Shown: in pieces, positions 15,385 through 24,453 of the stretch
Layout: the number at the start of each line of letters is the position of its first letter
Numbering within the stretch: position 1 is the first letter of the stretch
Assembly (NCBI GenBank): GCA_001701135.1
Contig: DAAN01000030.1
Span: forward strand, 310,001 to 374,000
DNA length: 64,000 nt
Source: Bacteroidales bacterium H3
GTDB taxonomy: Bacteria; Bacteroidota; Bacteroidia; Bacteroidales; Muribaculaceae
Direction of reading: 5' to 3'
The notes under the pieces: generated by a model
Told to the model about the DNA's origin: nothing
The model's input: the letters and a program-made list of their open reading frames with translations, nothing else
Databases searched by the model: none
Position numbers and translations under genes: made by a program

Positions 15385-16743
15385 ATGATCACATTAATGA
15401 TTGTATTGTTCGTAGTCGGCTATCTCTGCATAGCCCTCGAACATATCTTCAACATCAACAAGGCCACCTTTGCGCTGCTTATGGCCGGGCTCCTCTGGGG
15501 TGCCTACGCCATGATGGGACACGACGCAAACCTCAACAGTGACCTTGTGGAAGCCCTCGGCGACACCTGCGAAATCATCGTTTTCCTCATCGGCGCCATG
15601 ACCATCGTGGAGTTGATCGACCGTTACGGAGGTTTCAACATCCTCGTGCGGCATATCCATGCCAAAAGCAAACGGGGACTCATGTGGGTGCTCACTTTCG
15701 TTGCCTTCTTCCTTTCGGCCATTCTCGACAACATGACCACCACCATCATCATGGTGATGATGCTGCGCCGAATGTTTGAGAACCAGAAAGAACGGTGGAT
15801 GTTTGCATCTGTGATCGTTATCTCGGCCAACGCCGGCGGCGCATGGTCGCCCATCGGCGACATCACCACCATTATGCTGTGGATGAAGAATTATGTCAGC
15901 TCGCTCGACCTCATCGTCAACCTGCTCATCCCCTCACTCGTTTCCGTTATCGTGCCCTGCGCCATCGCCAGTCGCTTTGTCAGCGCCGGCCAGGTGGAAC
16001 CTCTCAACGAGCAGGACCGCCGCGTTGGCTATCAGCTCTCGCGCTATCACCATGCCCTGTCGGTGTGGATTCTCGTGCTTGGTGTCGCCGGCCTGCTCTT
16101 CGTGCCGGTGTTCAAGGCCGTGACCCATCTGCCACCCTACATGGGCATCCTCATCTCGCTCGGCCTGCTTTGGCTCATCACCGAGATAATCGTATACCGC
16201 TATCGTCTCGACCGCCGCATGGAAGGCCGTGTGTCGCAGATTGTAAAGAGCATCGACATGTCGACCATACTCTTCTTCCTGGGCATCCTGCTGGCCGTGG
16301 CCGCCCTGCAGCAGGCCGGAATCCTGACCGACGTGGCCAACTGGCTCAACAAGCAATTCCACGACGTCTACATCATCAACGGCATCATCGGCGTGCTCTC
16401 CTCGATTGTCGACAACGTGCCTCTTGTGGCAGCATGCATGAACATGTATCCCGTGGCGACACCCGAAACCCTCTCCACCATCACCGATCCTGCCGCCCTG
16501 GAATATGCCCGTCTCTTCGTCGAGGATGGTCTATTCTGGCATCTTCTCACCTTCTGCGCCGGCGTTGGCGGTTCGCTGCTCATCATCGGATCCGCCGCAG
16601 GCGTAGTGGCCATGGGTATCGAAAAAATCCAGTTCATGTGGTACGTGAAACGCATCTCGTGGATGGTGCTGTTGGGTTATATTGCAGGCATAGCCTGCAT
16701 ATGGCTCGAGACATTCATCATCCCGGTGGGATTTTGCGAATAG
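15385..16743 (+). CDS. nhaD: NhaD-family Na+/H+ antiporter
   Basis: A 452-residue inner-membrane carrier with about 12 helices. It matches NhaD in its start (LFVVGYLCIALEHIFNINKA) and in EIIVFLIGAMTIVELIDRYGGF. The central motif FLSAILDNMTTTIIMVMML is followed by ANAGGAWSPIGDITTIMLW, and near the C-terminus by GVLSSIVDNVPLVAACMNMY. The two ILDN/IVDN stretches carry the ion-binding Asp-Asn pairs of the ion-transporter superfamily. Its place directly behind nqr-murB-murA suggests that Na+ expelled by NQR and Na+/H+ exchange are managed together. The gap to murA is 76 bases. Confidence 0.92.
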   Translation: MITLMIVLFVVGYLCIALEHIFNINKATFALLMAGLLWGAYAMMGHDANLNSDLVEALGDTCEIIVFLIGAMTIVELIDRYGGFNILVRHIHAKSKRGLMWVLTFVAFFLSAILDNMTTTIIMVMMLRRMFENQKERWMFASVIVISANAGGAWSPIGDITTIMLWMKNYVSSLDLIVNLLIPSLVSVIVPCAIASRFVSAGQVEPLNEQDRRVGYQLSRYHHALSVWILVLGVAGLLFVPVFKAVTHLPPYMGILISLGLLWLITEIIVYRYRLDRRMEGRVSQIVKSIDMSTILFFLGILLAVAALQQAGILTDVANWLNKQFHDVYIINGIIGVLSSIVDNVPLVAACMNMYPVATPETLSTITDPAALEYARLFVEDGLFWHLLTFCAGVGGSLLIIGSAAGVVAMGIEKIQFMWYVKRISWMVLLGYIAGIACIWLETFIIPVGFCE

Positions 16744-16809
16744 TTCTGAGCTAACTTTTTTCCACGGCAGTTGTTATAATTGCATTAATCACTAAAACTT
16801 CATGCAATT

Positions 16810-17046
16810 ATGAACGACCGAATACCCTACGAAGAGAAAAAAGAATTGCCCGACGAAATATTCGGACTGCCCGAACGTCGCGAATACCCCATGCCCGATG
16901 CCGCACATGTCCGTGCCGCTGAAGCATACTTCCGCTATTGCCCCGAAGATCTGAAACCAAAACTGGCCCGTGCCATTCTCACACGCGCTGAAGAATACAA
17001 CGTGGAGGTGAAAAGCCCCACAATCTTCAGCTACGCCAGCGAATAA
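16810..17046 (+). CDS. Small DUF6582-like protein
   Basis: A 78-residue soluble, charged protein starting at ATG 16810. Its core, FGLPERREYPMPDAAHVRAA followed by EAYFRYCPEDLKPKLARAIL and a final AEEYNVEV, resembles a small helical domain (DUF6582-type: a phrase FGLP..R.YP, then a helix beginning H-V-R, then R-A-I-L..A). That domain also occurs at the ends of phage-associated proteins. No membrane segment, signal peptide or catalytic motif is visible. It is the last gene before the terminator at 17107 and may be co-transcribed with nhaD (66-base gap). Function unknown. Confidence 0.75.
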   Translation: MNDRIPYEEKKELPDEIFGLPERREYPMPDAAHVRAAEAYFRYCPEDLKPKLARAILTRAEEYNVEVKSPTIFSYASE

Positions 17047-17106
17047 GCGGCTTATGCCGGAAAACAGGGAACCATAGATATTCCATCATATTAAAAAGCT
17101 ATAAGA

Positions 17107-17143
17107 CGCGGCACCTCCACTACGGATGTGCCGCGCTTTTTTT
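17107..17143 (+). terminator. Strong rho-independent terminator ending the nqr-mur-nhaD run
   Basis: Perfect 8-bp arms CGCGGCAC (17107-17114) and GTGCCGCG (17128-17135) are followed by a run of seven T (17137-17143). Confidence 0.9.
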
Positions 17144-17186
17144 CCGCGCTTTTTTGGGCATAGGTGTCACTTTCACCCGAAAAAAC

Positions 17187-17217
17187 TTTAAAAAATCTGC
17201 GATTTTTGGTAACTTTG
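17187..17217 (+). promoter_or_regulatory. Promoter of the acyltransferase operon
   Basis: TTTA (17187-17190), 19 bases, then TAACTTTG (17210-17217) fit the Bacteroidota promoter. It drives the genes from 17318, leaving a leader of about 95 nt. Confidence 0.6.
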
Positions 17218-17317
17218 CCACGGATTATGCCCGCATCACTGCTTTTCAGCGGGCCCACGGGCACCTCTCTTTCGAATCAGGCACCGGCACCGGCGCCATA
17301 AATTCGTTCCTTTCATC

Positions 17318-18484
17318 ATGATAGCAGAAGAATACAAAGATATCGCTCCATACGACGACAGCGACTTTTCCCGGTACATGGAAGAGCTTATAGCCTCGCC
17401 CGGTTTCGAGAACGCAATCTCATATGTGCTTCCCGGCGCCGACTTCGGCCAACTCGCGCAGCAGCTGCGGAAAATTTCCAATAATGTTGACTTTCAGGAG
17501 CAGGTGATGATTCCCATCCTGGAGCAGCTCGAGCGGAAAACATCCGACGGCATCACATCATCAGGGCTTGACAACATTTCGGCCGGCGTGCCCGGCCTGT
17601 TCATGTCGAACCACCGCGATATCGTGCTCGATGCTTCATTCCTTGCATTGGCGGTTCACCGCCACGGCTTCCCCACCCACCAGGTGGCTCTTGGCGACAA
17701 CCTGCTGATCTATGACTGGATCGAGCACCTCGTGCGCCTCAACAAAGGCATAATCGTAAAGCGCAACCTGCGTCTGACCAAGGCTCTGGAGGCTGCACGG
17801 CAACTATCAGGCTATATCCACTACTGCATCTCATGCAAAAAAGAATCGGTGTGGATAGCACAGCGCGAAGGGCGCGCGAAGGATTCAAACGACGTGACCC
17901 AGGAATCTGTACTGAAAATGCTCGCACTTGCCGGCGAGGCCGATGATGTGGCCTCACGGCTCATCGCGCTCAACATCATCCCTGTGGCCATCTCCTATGA
18001 ATTCGACCCCAACGACTATCTCAAAGCCACCGAGTTCCTGGCAAAGCGCCGCGACCCCGAATTCAAGAAATCTCAGACCGACGACCTGCTGAGCATGGAG
18101 ACCGGTCTGCTGAAATACAAAGGGCGCATCCATTTCCACATCTGCCCCTCAATCACCGACGGGCTTAAACCTCTGGCCGGAAGCACCGACAAAGTGAGCG
18201 TGTTCCACACCGCCGGCCGTCTGATCGACAGCGCCATCCATTCGGGCTACCGCATCTATCCTGTCAACTACTACGCCTTTGACCAAGTGGAAGGCACCGA
18301 CCGCTTCGCCGGCGAATATACCGAGCTTCAGGCCCGGCAGTATGAATCATACTTCAACGGACAGCTCGATAAGGTGCGCCTCGACAACGTGACGCCTGAA
18401 GAGCGCGGCTTCATGCTCGACAAGATGCTCAACATGTATGCCAATCCCCTGCGCAATCAGCTGCAGGCTCTGAACAGGGAATGA
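17318..18484 (+). CDS. Glycerophospholipid acyltransferase (PlsB/PlsC superfamily)
   Basis: A 388-residue protein with acyltransferase block I NHRDIVLD (His and Asp of the HX4D motif, about residues 99-106), block II GIIVKRNLR and block III AQREGRAKDSNDV. This is the motif set for transfer of an acyl chain to glycerol-3-phosphate or lysophosphatidate. No clear membrane helix is seen, so it is probably soluble or peripheral. The length is greater than PlsC (about 240) and shorter than PlsB (about 800); such forms are common in Bacteroidetes. Its stop overlaps the next start by 4 bases (ATGA), implying coupled translation. Exact substrate undecided. Confidence 0.85.
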   Translation: MIAEEYKDIAPYDDSDFSRYMEELIASPGFENAISYVLPGADFGQLAQQLRKISNNVDFQEQVMIPILEQLERKTSDGITSSGLDNISAGVPGLFMSNHRDIVLDASFLALAVHRHGFPTHQVALGDNLLIYDWIEHLVRLNKGIIVKRNLRLTKALEAARQLSGYIHYCISCKKESVWIAQREGRAKDSNDVTQESVLKMLALAGEADDVASRLIALNIIPVAISYEFDPNDYLKATEFLAKRRDPEFKKSQTDDLLSMETGLLKYKGRIHFHICPSITDGLKPLAGSTDKVSVFHTAGRLIDSAIHSGYRIYPVNYYAFDQVEGTDRFAGEYTELQARQYESYFNGQLDKVRLDNVTPEERGFMLDKMLNMYANPLRNQLQALNRE

Positions 18485-19680
18485 GAGCGCCGCTGTTTCT
18501 CCTGATAGCCCTGCTGATCATCAACGCGGCTGTCGACTGGTATATTCTGTGGCAGATAAACCACCGATGCCGCCATGCGGCATTCTGGCGCCGCATACAT
18601 CTGCCATCTGCTCTCATCTTCGCCTGCATTCTCGTCGCTGCCATACTGATTCCTACCCGCGGAGGAGGCAACGGCACACTGCTCACCAAAATGTGGCTGC
18701 TTTTTGGCTACCTCACGGTGTACGTGTCAAAAATGACGGGAGTGATTTTCGACCTTATCGCCTCGGTGCCACGCCTTTTCAACCGCCGACGCATCAAAGC
18801 GATCACCATCGCCGGCATTGTCATAGCGTGCGCGCTCTTTGCGGCAATGTGGTGGGGGGCGCTTTTCAACCGTTTCAACATCGACAACAGCGAGGTGACA
18901 GTGGAAATCGCCGGTCTTCCCGCCGAGTTCGACGGATACCGCATAGTGCAGTTCTCCGACCTACACACCGGCACCTACGGCAACGACACAGCCTACGTGG
19001 GCCGTCTGGTCGACAACATCAACGCCAGCCGCCCCGACCTGATAGTCTTCACAGGTGACATGGTCAACCGTGAATCGGCCGAAATGGAGCCTTTCGAACA
19101 TGCGCTATCGCGTCTGCATGCTCCCGACGGTGTGCTTGCCATTCTCGGCAACCATGACTATGGCGATTACAAAAACTGGCCTTCACCTCGCCACAAATCG
19201 GCAAATATGGAAAGCCTTTACAACTCCTACCGCCGTACCGGCATAGAACTTATAAGAGACAGCACGGTATATCTGTCACGCGGGGGAGATTCCATAGCCG
19301 TTATTGGCGTGGAGAATATCGGCGATCCCCCATTCCCCACTTATGGATCTCTGCGACAGGCCTACCCCGATCTCTCCGACCAACGGGTGAAGATACTCCT
19401 GAGCCACAATCCGGCCCACTGGTGCGACTCCATCCGCGACAACGATGCCGTGGCGGTAGACCTTACACTTTCGGGCCACACCCACGCCATGCAGATAGAG
19501 GTGGCAGGCATATCACCATCGGCTCTCATATATGAAACCTGGGGCGGGCTCTACGCCGACAAAAATGAGCACCATCAGCTTTACGTGAATATCGGCGAAG
19601 GGTGCGTGGGATTTCCAATGCGTCTGGGCGCCACTCCCGAAGTCACCGTCATCATCCTGCGCCGTCGCGCAAACCACTGA
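18481..19680 (+). CDS. Membrane-anchored metallophosphoesterase
   Basis: A 399-residue calcineurin-like phosphoesterase. Four hydrophobic segments fill the first ~140 residues (LFLLIALLIINAAVDWYILW, ALIFACILVAAILIP, LLFGYLTVYVS, TIAGIVIACALFAAMWWG). The catalytic domain follows, with the five metal motifs in order: FSDLHTG, FTGDMVN, LGNHDYGDY, LLSHNPAHW and LSGHTHAMQI. The closest general type is the YkuE/YaeI group. The catalytic domain likely faces the periplasm. Lipid pyrophosphates or lipid-linked phosphates are possible substrates given its coupling to an acyltransferase; this is inference. Confidence 0.88.
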   Translation: MRAPLFLLIALLIINAAVDWYILWQINHRCRHAAFWRRIHLPSALIFACILVAAILIPTRGGGNGTLLTKMWLLFGYLTVYVSKMTGVIFDLIASVPRLFNRRRIKAITIAGIVIACALFAAMWWGALFNRFNIDNSEVTVEIAGLPAEFDGYRIVQFSDLHTGTYGNDTAYVGRLVDNINASRPDLIVFTGDMVNRESAEMEPFEHALSRLHAPDGVLAILGNHDYGDYKNWPSPRHKSANMESLYNSYRRTGIELIRDSTVYLSRGGDSIAVIGVENIGDPPFPTYGSLRQAYPDLSDQRVKILLSHNPAHWCDSIRDNDAVAVDLTLSGHTHAMQIEVAGISPSALIYETWGGLYADKNEHHQLYVNIGEGCVGFPMRLGATPEVTVIILRRRANH

Positions 19681-19684
19681 AACC

Positions 19685-21826
19685 ATGCAAAAACCCACCA
19701 TACAGCAACGCATCGCGCAGGAACTGTCAATTCCCGAAGAGCGCGTAAGCAACACCCTTAAACTTCTTGCCGAAGGTGCCACCATCCCCTTCATCTCGCG
19801 TTATCGCAAAGAGGTGACCGGAGGTCTCGACGAAGTGGCGATTTTCAAGATAGCCGAACGATTCGACCAGCTCCGGGAACTGGCCGACCGGAAGATTTTC
19901 ATTCTCCAGGCCATAGAGGCTCAAAACGCACTTACAACCGAGCTGCGTGAAAAAATTGAGAACACTTTCTCCCCCGCCGATCTCGAGGATCTCTACCTGC
20001 CATATAAGCCTAAACGCCGCACGCGCGCACAGGTCGCCCGTGAAAACGGACTCGAACCGCTGGCTAAAATCATCATGGCCCGCAATTGCGCCGACCCTGC
20101 GGCGGCGGCCACACGCTATCTCGGAGAGAATGTAGCCACCGCCGAAGATGCCCTCGCCGGAGCTGCCGACATCATTGCCGAGTGGGTGAGCGAAGACCGC
20201 CGATGCCGTCAACAGGTAAGAAACAGCTTTCAGCGTTTTGCACGTATCACCTCGAAAGTAGTAAAGACCAAAGAGGAGGAGGCGCAAAACTATAAATCAT
20301 ATTTCAACGTCGACGAACCGCTGCAACGCTGCTCGTCGCACCGCTATCTGGCCATGCGCCGTGGCGCTGCCGAAGGAGTGCTCAGAGTGGCCGTCGGCAT
20401 CGACGACGACCGCGCAATCGAACGTCTGCAGCAGAATTTTGCTAAAAAAGGAGGTTCACCGGCATGCAACGCCATAGTCGACAATGCCGTGGCCGACGCA
20501 TATCGTCGCCTCATCCGTCCATCCATTACCAACGAGACAGAGGCCGAAGCCAAACTGCGCGCCGACCAGGGCGCCATCGCCACCTTCGCGTCTAACCTGC
20601 AACAGCTGTTGTTGGGTGCACCCTTCGGTTCCCGGCGGGTAATGGGTGTCGATCCCGGTTTCCGCACCGGCTGCAAAATTGTGTGTCTCGACGCCAACGG
20701 CAACCTGCTGCACCACGATGTGATCTATCCCACACCTCCGCGCAACTATATCATCGACGCGCAAAAACGTGTGCTCATGCTTGTGGAACGCTTCCGCATC
20801 GAAGCCATAGCACTTGGCAACGGCACCGCAAGCCGTGAGACCGAGCGTTTCCTCCGTTCGCTCGAGTATCCCCATAAAGTGGAGATTTTCGTCGTAAGCG
20901 AAGATGGTGCCTCAGTCTACTCAGCCTCAAAAGTGGCCCGCGACGAATTTCCCGATCAGGATGTCACTGTGCGCGGAGCCGTGTCGATCGGCCGCCGTCT
21001 TCAGGACCCTCTGGCCGAACTTGTGAAAATCGACCCGAAGTCAATCGGAGTGGGTCAATACCAGCACGATGTGGACCAGATTATGCTCAAGAAGCAGCTC
21101 GACATGACCGTGGAATCATGTGTAAACTCCGTGGGCATCGACATCAACACCGCCTCTCGGCAACTCCTGAGCTATGTGTCGGGCATCGGCGACTCACTCG
21201 CCGCCAATATAGTGGAGTACCGCGCCACACATGGCGAATTCAGATCGCGGGAGGAGATTCTCGACGTGCCCCGTCTGGGACAGAAAGCCTATCAGCAGTG
21301 CGCGGGGTTCATGCGCGTGCGCAACAGCGCCAACATTCTTGACAACACCGCCGTGCATCCCGAACGTTATGCCGTGGTGGAGCGCATCTCGGCCGACTCG
21401 GGACACTCCCTTGAACAGCTTGTGAAAAACCCGGCGTTGCTCGACGAAATCGACCTCACCCGCTATGTCACCGACGACATGGGCCTTCCCACTCTCAACG
21501 ACATCATAGCGGAACTGCGCAAACCGGGCCGCGACCCGCGCGAAAAAGCATCGGAATTCTCATTCGATGAATCAATTCACGAAATAGAAGATCTGCGCGA
21601 GGGGATGATATTGCCCGGCATCGTCAACAACATAACTGACTTCGGAGCGTTTATCGACCTTGGCATTCATGTCTCGGGACTAATACATATATCCCAGATT
21701 GGCGACCGTCGCGTCAAATCACCTTCCGAAGTTCTGAAACTGCGGCAGCAAATCAAGGTGAAAGTGCTGGCTGTCGACACCGGCCGCCGTCGCATATCGC
21801 TCACACTCCGGGGTGTCGAGCAATAA
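19685..21826 (+). CDS. tex: Tex-family RNA-binding transcription accessory protein
   Basis: A 713-residue cytoplasmic protein with the full Tex order. The N-terminal helical part starts TIQQRIAQELSIPEERVSNT with TIPFISRYRKEVTGGLDE. A YqgF/RNase H-like core follows (VMGVDPGFRTGCKIVCLD). The helix-hairpin-helix pair reads SGIGDSLAANIVEYRATHG and VPRLGQKAYQQCAGF. A C-terminal S1 RNA-binding domain carries GMILPGIVNNITDFGAFIDL and ends RRRISLTLRG. All domains are intact and the length is usual. It is 4 bases after the phosphoesterase gene, and the folK start lies 40 bases downstream. Confidence 0.96.
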   Translation: MQKPTIQQRIAQELSIPEERVSNTLKLLAEGATIPFISRYRKEVTGGLDEVAIFKIAERFDQLRELADRKIFILQAIEAQNALTTELREKIENTFSPADLEDLYLPYKPKRRTRAQVARENGLEPLAKIIMARNCADPAAAATRYLGENVATAEDALAGAADIIAEWVSEDRRCRQQVRNSFQRFARITSKVVKTKEEEAQNYKSYFNVDEPLQRCSSHRYLAMRRGAAEGVLRVAVGIDDDRAIERLQQNFAKKGGSPACNAIVDNAVADAYRRLIRPSITNETEAEAKLRADQGAIATFASNLQQLLLGAPFGSRRVMGVDPGFRTGCKIVCLDANGNLLHHDVIYPTPPRNYIIDAQKRVLMLVERFRIEAIALGNGTASRETERFLRSLEYPHKVEIFVVSEDGASVYSASKVARDEFPDQDVTVRGAVSIGRRLQDPLAELVKIDPKSIGVGQYQHDVDQIMLKKQLDMTVESCVNSVGIDINTASRQLLSYVSGIGDSLAANIVEYRATHGEFRSREEILDVPRLGQKAYQQCAGFMRVRNSANILDNTAVHPERYAVVERISADSGHSLEQLVKNPALLDEIDLTRYVTDDMGLPTLNDIIAELRKPGRDPREKASEFSFDESIHEIEDLREGMILPGIVNNITDFGAFIDLGIHVSGLIHISQIGDRRVKSPSEVLKLRQQIKVKVLAVDTGRRRISLTLRGVEQ

Positions 21827-21866
21827 GGCTTTGGTGACCTATAAACTCAGTTCCGACATCCGGCTT

Positions 21867-22241
21867 ATGCATTCCTATCTGATTTCACTCGGCAGCAACG
21901 CCCCCGATGCGCCTCAACAATTGCAACAGGCATTCCGGTGGCTTGCCTCCATCGGCACGCTGTGTAAAGTCTCCCACATTTATACCACTCCCGACATAAA
22001 GAATCCGCAGGCTCCACCCTATCACAACGCCGTGGCGCTTGTCGAGTGCGACCGCGAGCACGATGCCATGAATGCACTGACAAAAGAGTATGAGCACTCC
22101 ATGCACCGCGAGCATGGCACAGGCAGAGTAATCATCGACCTCGATGTGGTGACCTGCGACAATGAAGTGCTCCGTCCGCGTGACTATACGGCAACCTACT
22201 TCGTGATCGGGCTGCATTCTCTGGCCGCACCCGACTTCTGA
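21867..22241 (+). CDS. folK: 6-hydroxymethyl-7,8-dihydropterin pyrophosphokinase, short form
   Basis: A 124-residue protein that would transfer pyrophosphate from ATP to the pterin in folate synthesis. The start ATG 21867 gives the family opening MHSYLISLGSN; an upstream start at 21813 would lie in tex. Other markers are SHIYTTPDIKNPQAPPYHNAV and the metal/ATP motif GTGRVIIDLDVV with the two conserved Asp residues. It is shorter than E. coli FolK (159 aa) because the loop before this motif and the C-terminus are trimmed. Its last 46 bases overlap the 3' end of comEC on the other strand. Confidence 0.85.
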   Translation: MHSYLISLGSNAPDAPQQLQQAFRWLASIGTLCKVSHIYTTPDIKNPQAPPYHNAVALVECDREHDAMNALTKEYEHSMHREHGTGRVIIDLDVVTCDNEVLRPRDYTATYFVIGLHSLAAPDF

Positions 22242-24292
22242 CCCGGTCTCTTTCGCAACATTTCGTTGTCAAACCCTGTATAATAATATATTGAAGCCGA
22301 ATCAAGCTTCGCAGCGAGCGTTTTGCGGCGGTCGCGGTATATTGCTTCCGAGAGAATCAGGGGATTGCCGCCAACAGCATCGGCCACGGCAAGAATGTCG
22401 CCCTTGAACCGGCGCGTCACAAGATATATGTCGGCCGGCCGAATGAAATCAAGATTTCTCACAAGCGAAATTTTCACACCGTCGACCATCCAGAAATCAT
22501 CAGTCAGCATCACCCCCGGAATCTGTAGCGAATCCGACGCCACCATCTTTATCGCGGCTCCCCGGTGACCCAGATAGTCGGCAAGGCGGCGCTCGGCCTG
22601 CCGGCTTATCTCACCAAAATGTTTGGACGAATTATCGGTGATGATATATACATCGCGCCCCTCGCGATGGATGATATTGGATGAAAAATTAGTGATGTAG
22701 GCATAACTTTCGCGCTCAGGATAATCGGGCGATGTAAAGGAGGGCAGCACAAAAAACAGCATCATCGACGCAATGCCCGCAAACAGTAGAATTTTGCTTT
22801 GGCGCCGCCATGCGCCCCATATCAGCAACAACGACAGATAGAATACCGGAAGCAACCATCCTGAAAAATACACCTGCTGCGTCCATGTCCATCCGGGCAT
22901 ATCGCCGACCCTCTGCGCCACTGCGGTCATAAAATCGTAGAGCCGGTCGAGAAATCCTGTCAGCCACGCCGGACAGATTCCGAAACATCCTGAAATCAAC
23001 AGCACGGTTCCTCCACACAGAAAAAAGGGCAGAATCAGCGACACCGGCACATTCGATGCCATAAACCACGCCGGGAAATTATGAAAATGCCATGAGGCCA
23101 ACGGAGCCGTGGCCAGCACGGCAGCTGCAGGGAGTGCAATCAGAGAGACAATTGCCCGGAACCATCCCCGCCTCCCGAAAGGCAGACGCGCTGCGGCATC
23201 CAACACCGGCGGCATAAACAGCACGATGCCGGCCACACCAAGTACCGACAGCTGAAATCCGGGGCGGAAAAGCGACACCGGCGACACAAGTAATATCACC
23301 ACCACTGCCGCACTAAGAGAATTTATCGAATTGGTCTTGCGCCAGCTCAGACGCGCGAACACTATCATCGAAGCCATGAACACCGACCGCACCACCGAGG
23401 GCGACATGCCGGTGATCAGCGCATATGCCCACAGAGCCGCAAGGGTGAGCAGCAACCGTGTGCGCCGCATCCCGGCCAATTGCAGTGGGAACATCAGAAT
23501 AGCCACCAGGAGTGCAATAGTCGACACATGAGTGCCGCTGAGAGCCATCACATGTGCCAGCCCCGCCCGGGTATAAATCTCGCGAACCGCAGGGTCGATA
23601 TTGTCCTCCCCGAGCAGCACGCCCTTCAGGAACTTAGCCGCCGACTGCGTCATCCCCGAATAATCAATAATATCAGAGAATCGCGTCCGCACTTCGTTGA
23701 GCCATCCCCTGAAACCGCCGGCAACCCGCGCGATCGCGAATTCACCGTCTGCCGGAGAGCACACCGCACCGAGCCGGTTGGAAACGGCATAGTTCAATCC
23801 ATTGTATTCATCGGGCACGGAGGTCTCCCTCACCGGCGTATGGAGCACAGCACGGAAAATCACACGATCGCCGGGGACCACGGTGTATTGGTAATCATAA
23901 AGGCTCACACCGATTCTCATCCGGCCCGAACGGACCACACACTTCTGTAACGAAGAATAGTCGCGGACAGCAACCACTTCGCCGCTTACAATCGCTTCAT
24001 GCCCGAGGAGCGAATCACCGTCCCGTCCACGCACCTCGACCGGCCAGTCGAGCATCATGGCTCCGCATCCGGCCAAAAACATCAGCGGACACACAGCCCA
24101 GCGCAGGCGCCGGAAAGCCATCAGAACCAAAACTGCCGTTGCCGCTACCGCCATGGCAATCCAGAGCCACACCGCTGTAACCCACCCCCACACCGGAGCA
24201 CACGCACCGGCCAGCGCCACGCCGCAGCACATAGCACCGGCGGGAAGCAGCAGAGGCACACTCGCCATGGTCCATTCGGCTCGAAGATTCAT
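22196..24292 (-). CDS. comEC: ComEC/Rec2-family DNA-uptake channel protein
   Basis: A 698-residue inner-membrane protein predicted to pass single-stranded DNA into the cytoplasm during natural transformation. The N-terminal helices are followed by a DUF4131-type periplasmic domain (EAIVSGEVVAVRDYSSLQK). The competence core begins FLKGVLLGEDNIDPAVREIY and AGLAHVMALSGTHVSTIALL, then several helices. The C-terminal region (after about residue 520) does not show the HxHxDH metal motif of the beta-lactamase-like nuclease domain found in Bacillus ComEC. This reduced form is common in Bacteroidetes. It has its own promoter at 24376-24383. Confidence 0.9.
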   Translation of the reverse strand: MNLRAEWTMASVPLLLPAGAMCCGVALAGACAPVWGWVTAVWLWIAMAVAATAVLVLMAFRRLRWAVCPLMFLAGCGAMMLDWPVEVRGRDGDSLLGHEAIVSGEVVAVRDYSSLQKCVVRSGRMRIGVSLYDYQYTVVPGDRVIFRAVLHTPVRETSVPDEYNGLNYAVSNRLGAVCSPADGEFAIARVAGGFRGWLNEVRTRFSDIIDYSGMTQSAAKFLKGVLLGEDNIDPAVREIYTRAGLAHVMALSGTHVSTIALLVAILMFPLQLAGMRRTRLLLTLAALWAYALITGMSPSVVRSVFMASMIVFARLSWRKTNSINSLSAAVVVILLVSPVSLFRPGFQLSVLGVAGIVLFMPPVLDAAARLPFGRRGWFRAIVSLIALPAAAVLATAPLASWHFHNFPAWFMASNVPVSLILPFFLCGGTVLLISGCFGICPAWLTGFLDRLYDFMTAVAQRVGDMPGWTWTQQVYFSGWLLPVFYLSLLLIWGAWRRQSKILLFAGIASMMLFFVLPSFTSPDYPERESYAYITNFSSNIIHREGRDVYIITDNSSKHFGEISRQAERRLADYLGHRGAAIKMVASDSLQIPGVMLTDDFWMVDGVKISLVRNLDFIRPADIYLVTRRFKGDILAVADAVGGNPLILSEAIYRDRRKTLAAKLDSASIYYYTGFDNEMLRKRPGQKSGAARECSPITK

Positions 24293-24375
24293 ATCTGGCG
24301 GTTTTTAATAAGCTCTTTTAGCAATATTATAAGCTTGTTTAGCAGTATTTAAGAGAGTTGCACGGCATCGGCAAA

Positions 24376-24383
24376 CAAAGTTA
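24376..24383 (-). promoter_or_regulatory. -7 box of comEC
   Basis: The minus strand reads TAACTTTG, with GTTG 21 bases upstream as -33. It lies back to back with the promoters of the YeiH gene. Confidence 0.5.
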
Positions 24384-24396
24384 CACAAAAAAACGC

Positions 24397-24429
24397 TAAC
24401 TTTGCAACCGCACTGTAACACTATCTTTG
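24397..24429 (+). promoter_or_regulatory. Two -7 boxes upstream of the YeiH-type gene
   Basis: TAACTTTG (24397-24404) and TATCTTTG (24422-24429) both fit TAnnTTTG. The second has TTTG (24401-24404) only 17 bases before it, slightly short. It leaves about 21 nt to the ATG at 24454. Confidence 0.5.
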
Positions 24430-24453
24430 TTCGTAATCTAATATTACCGGCTT

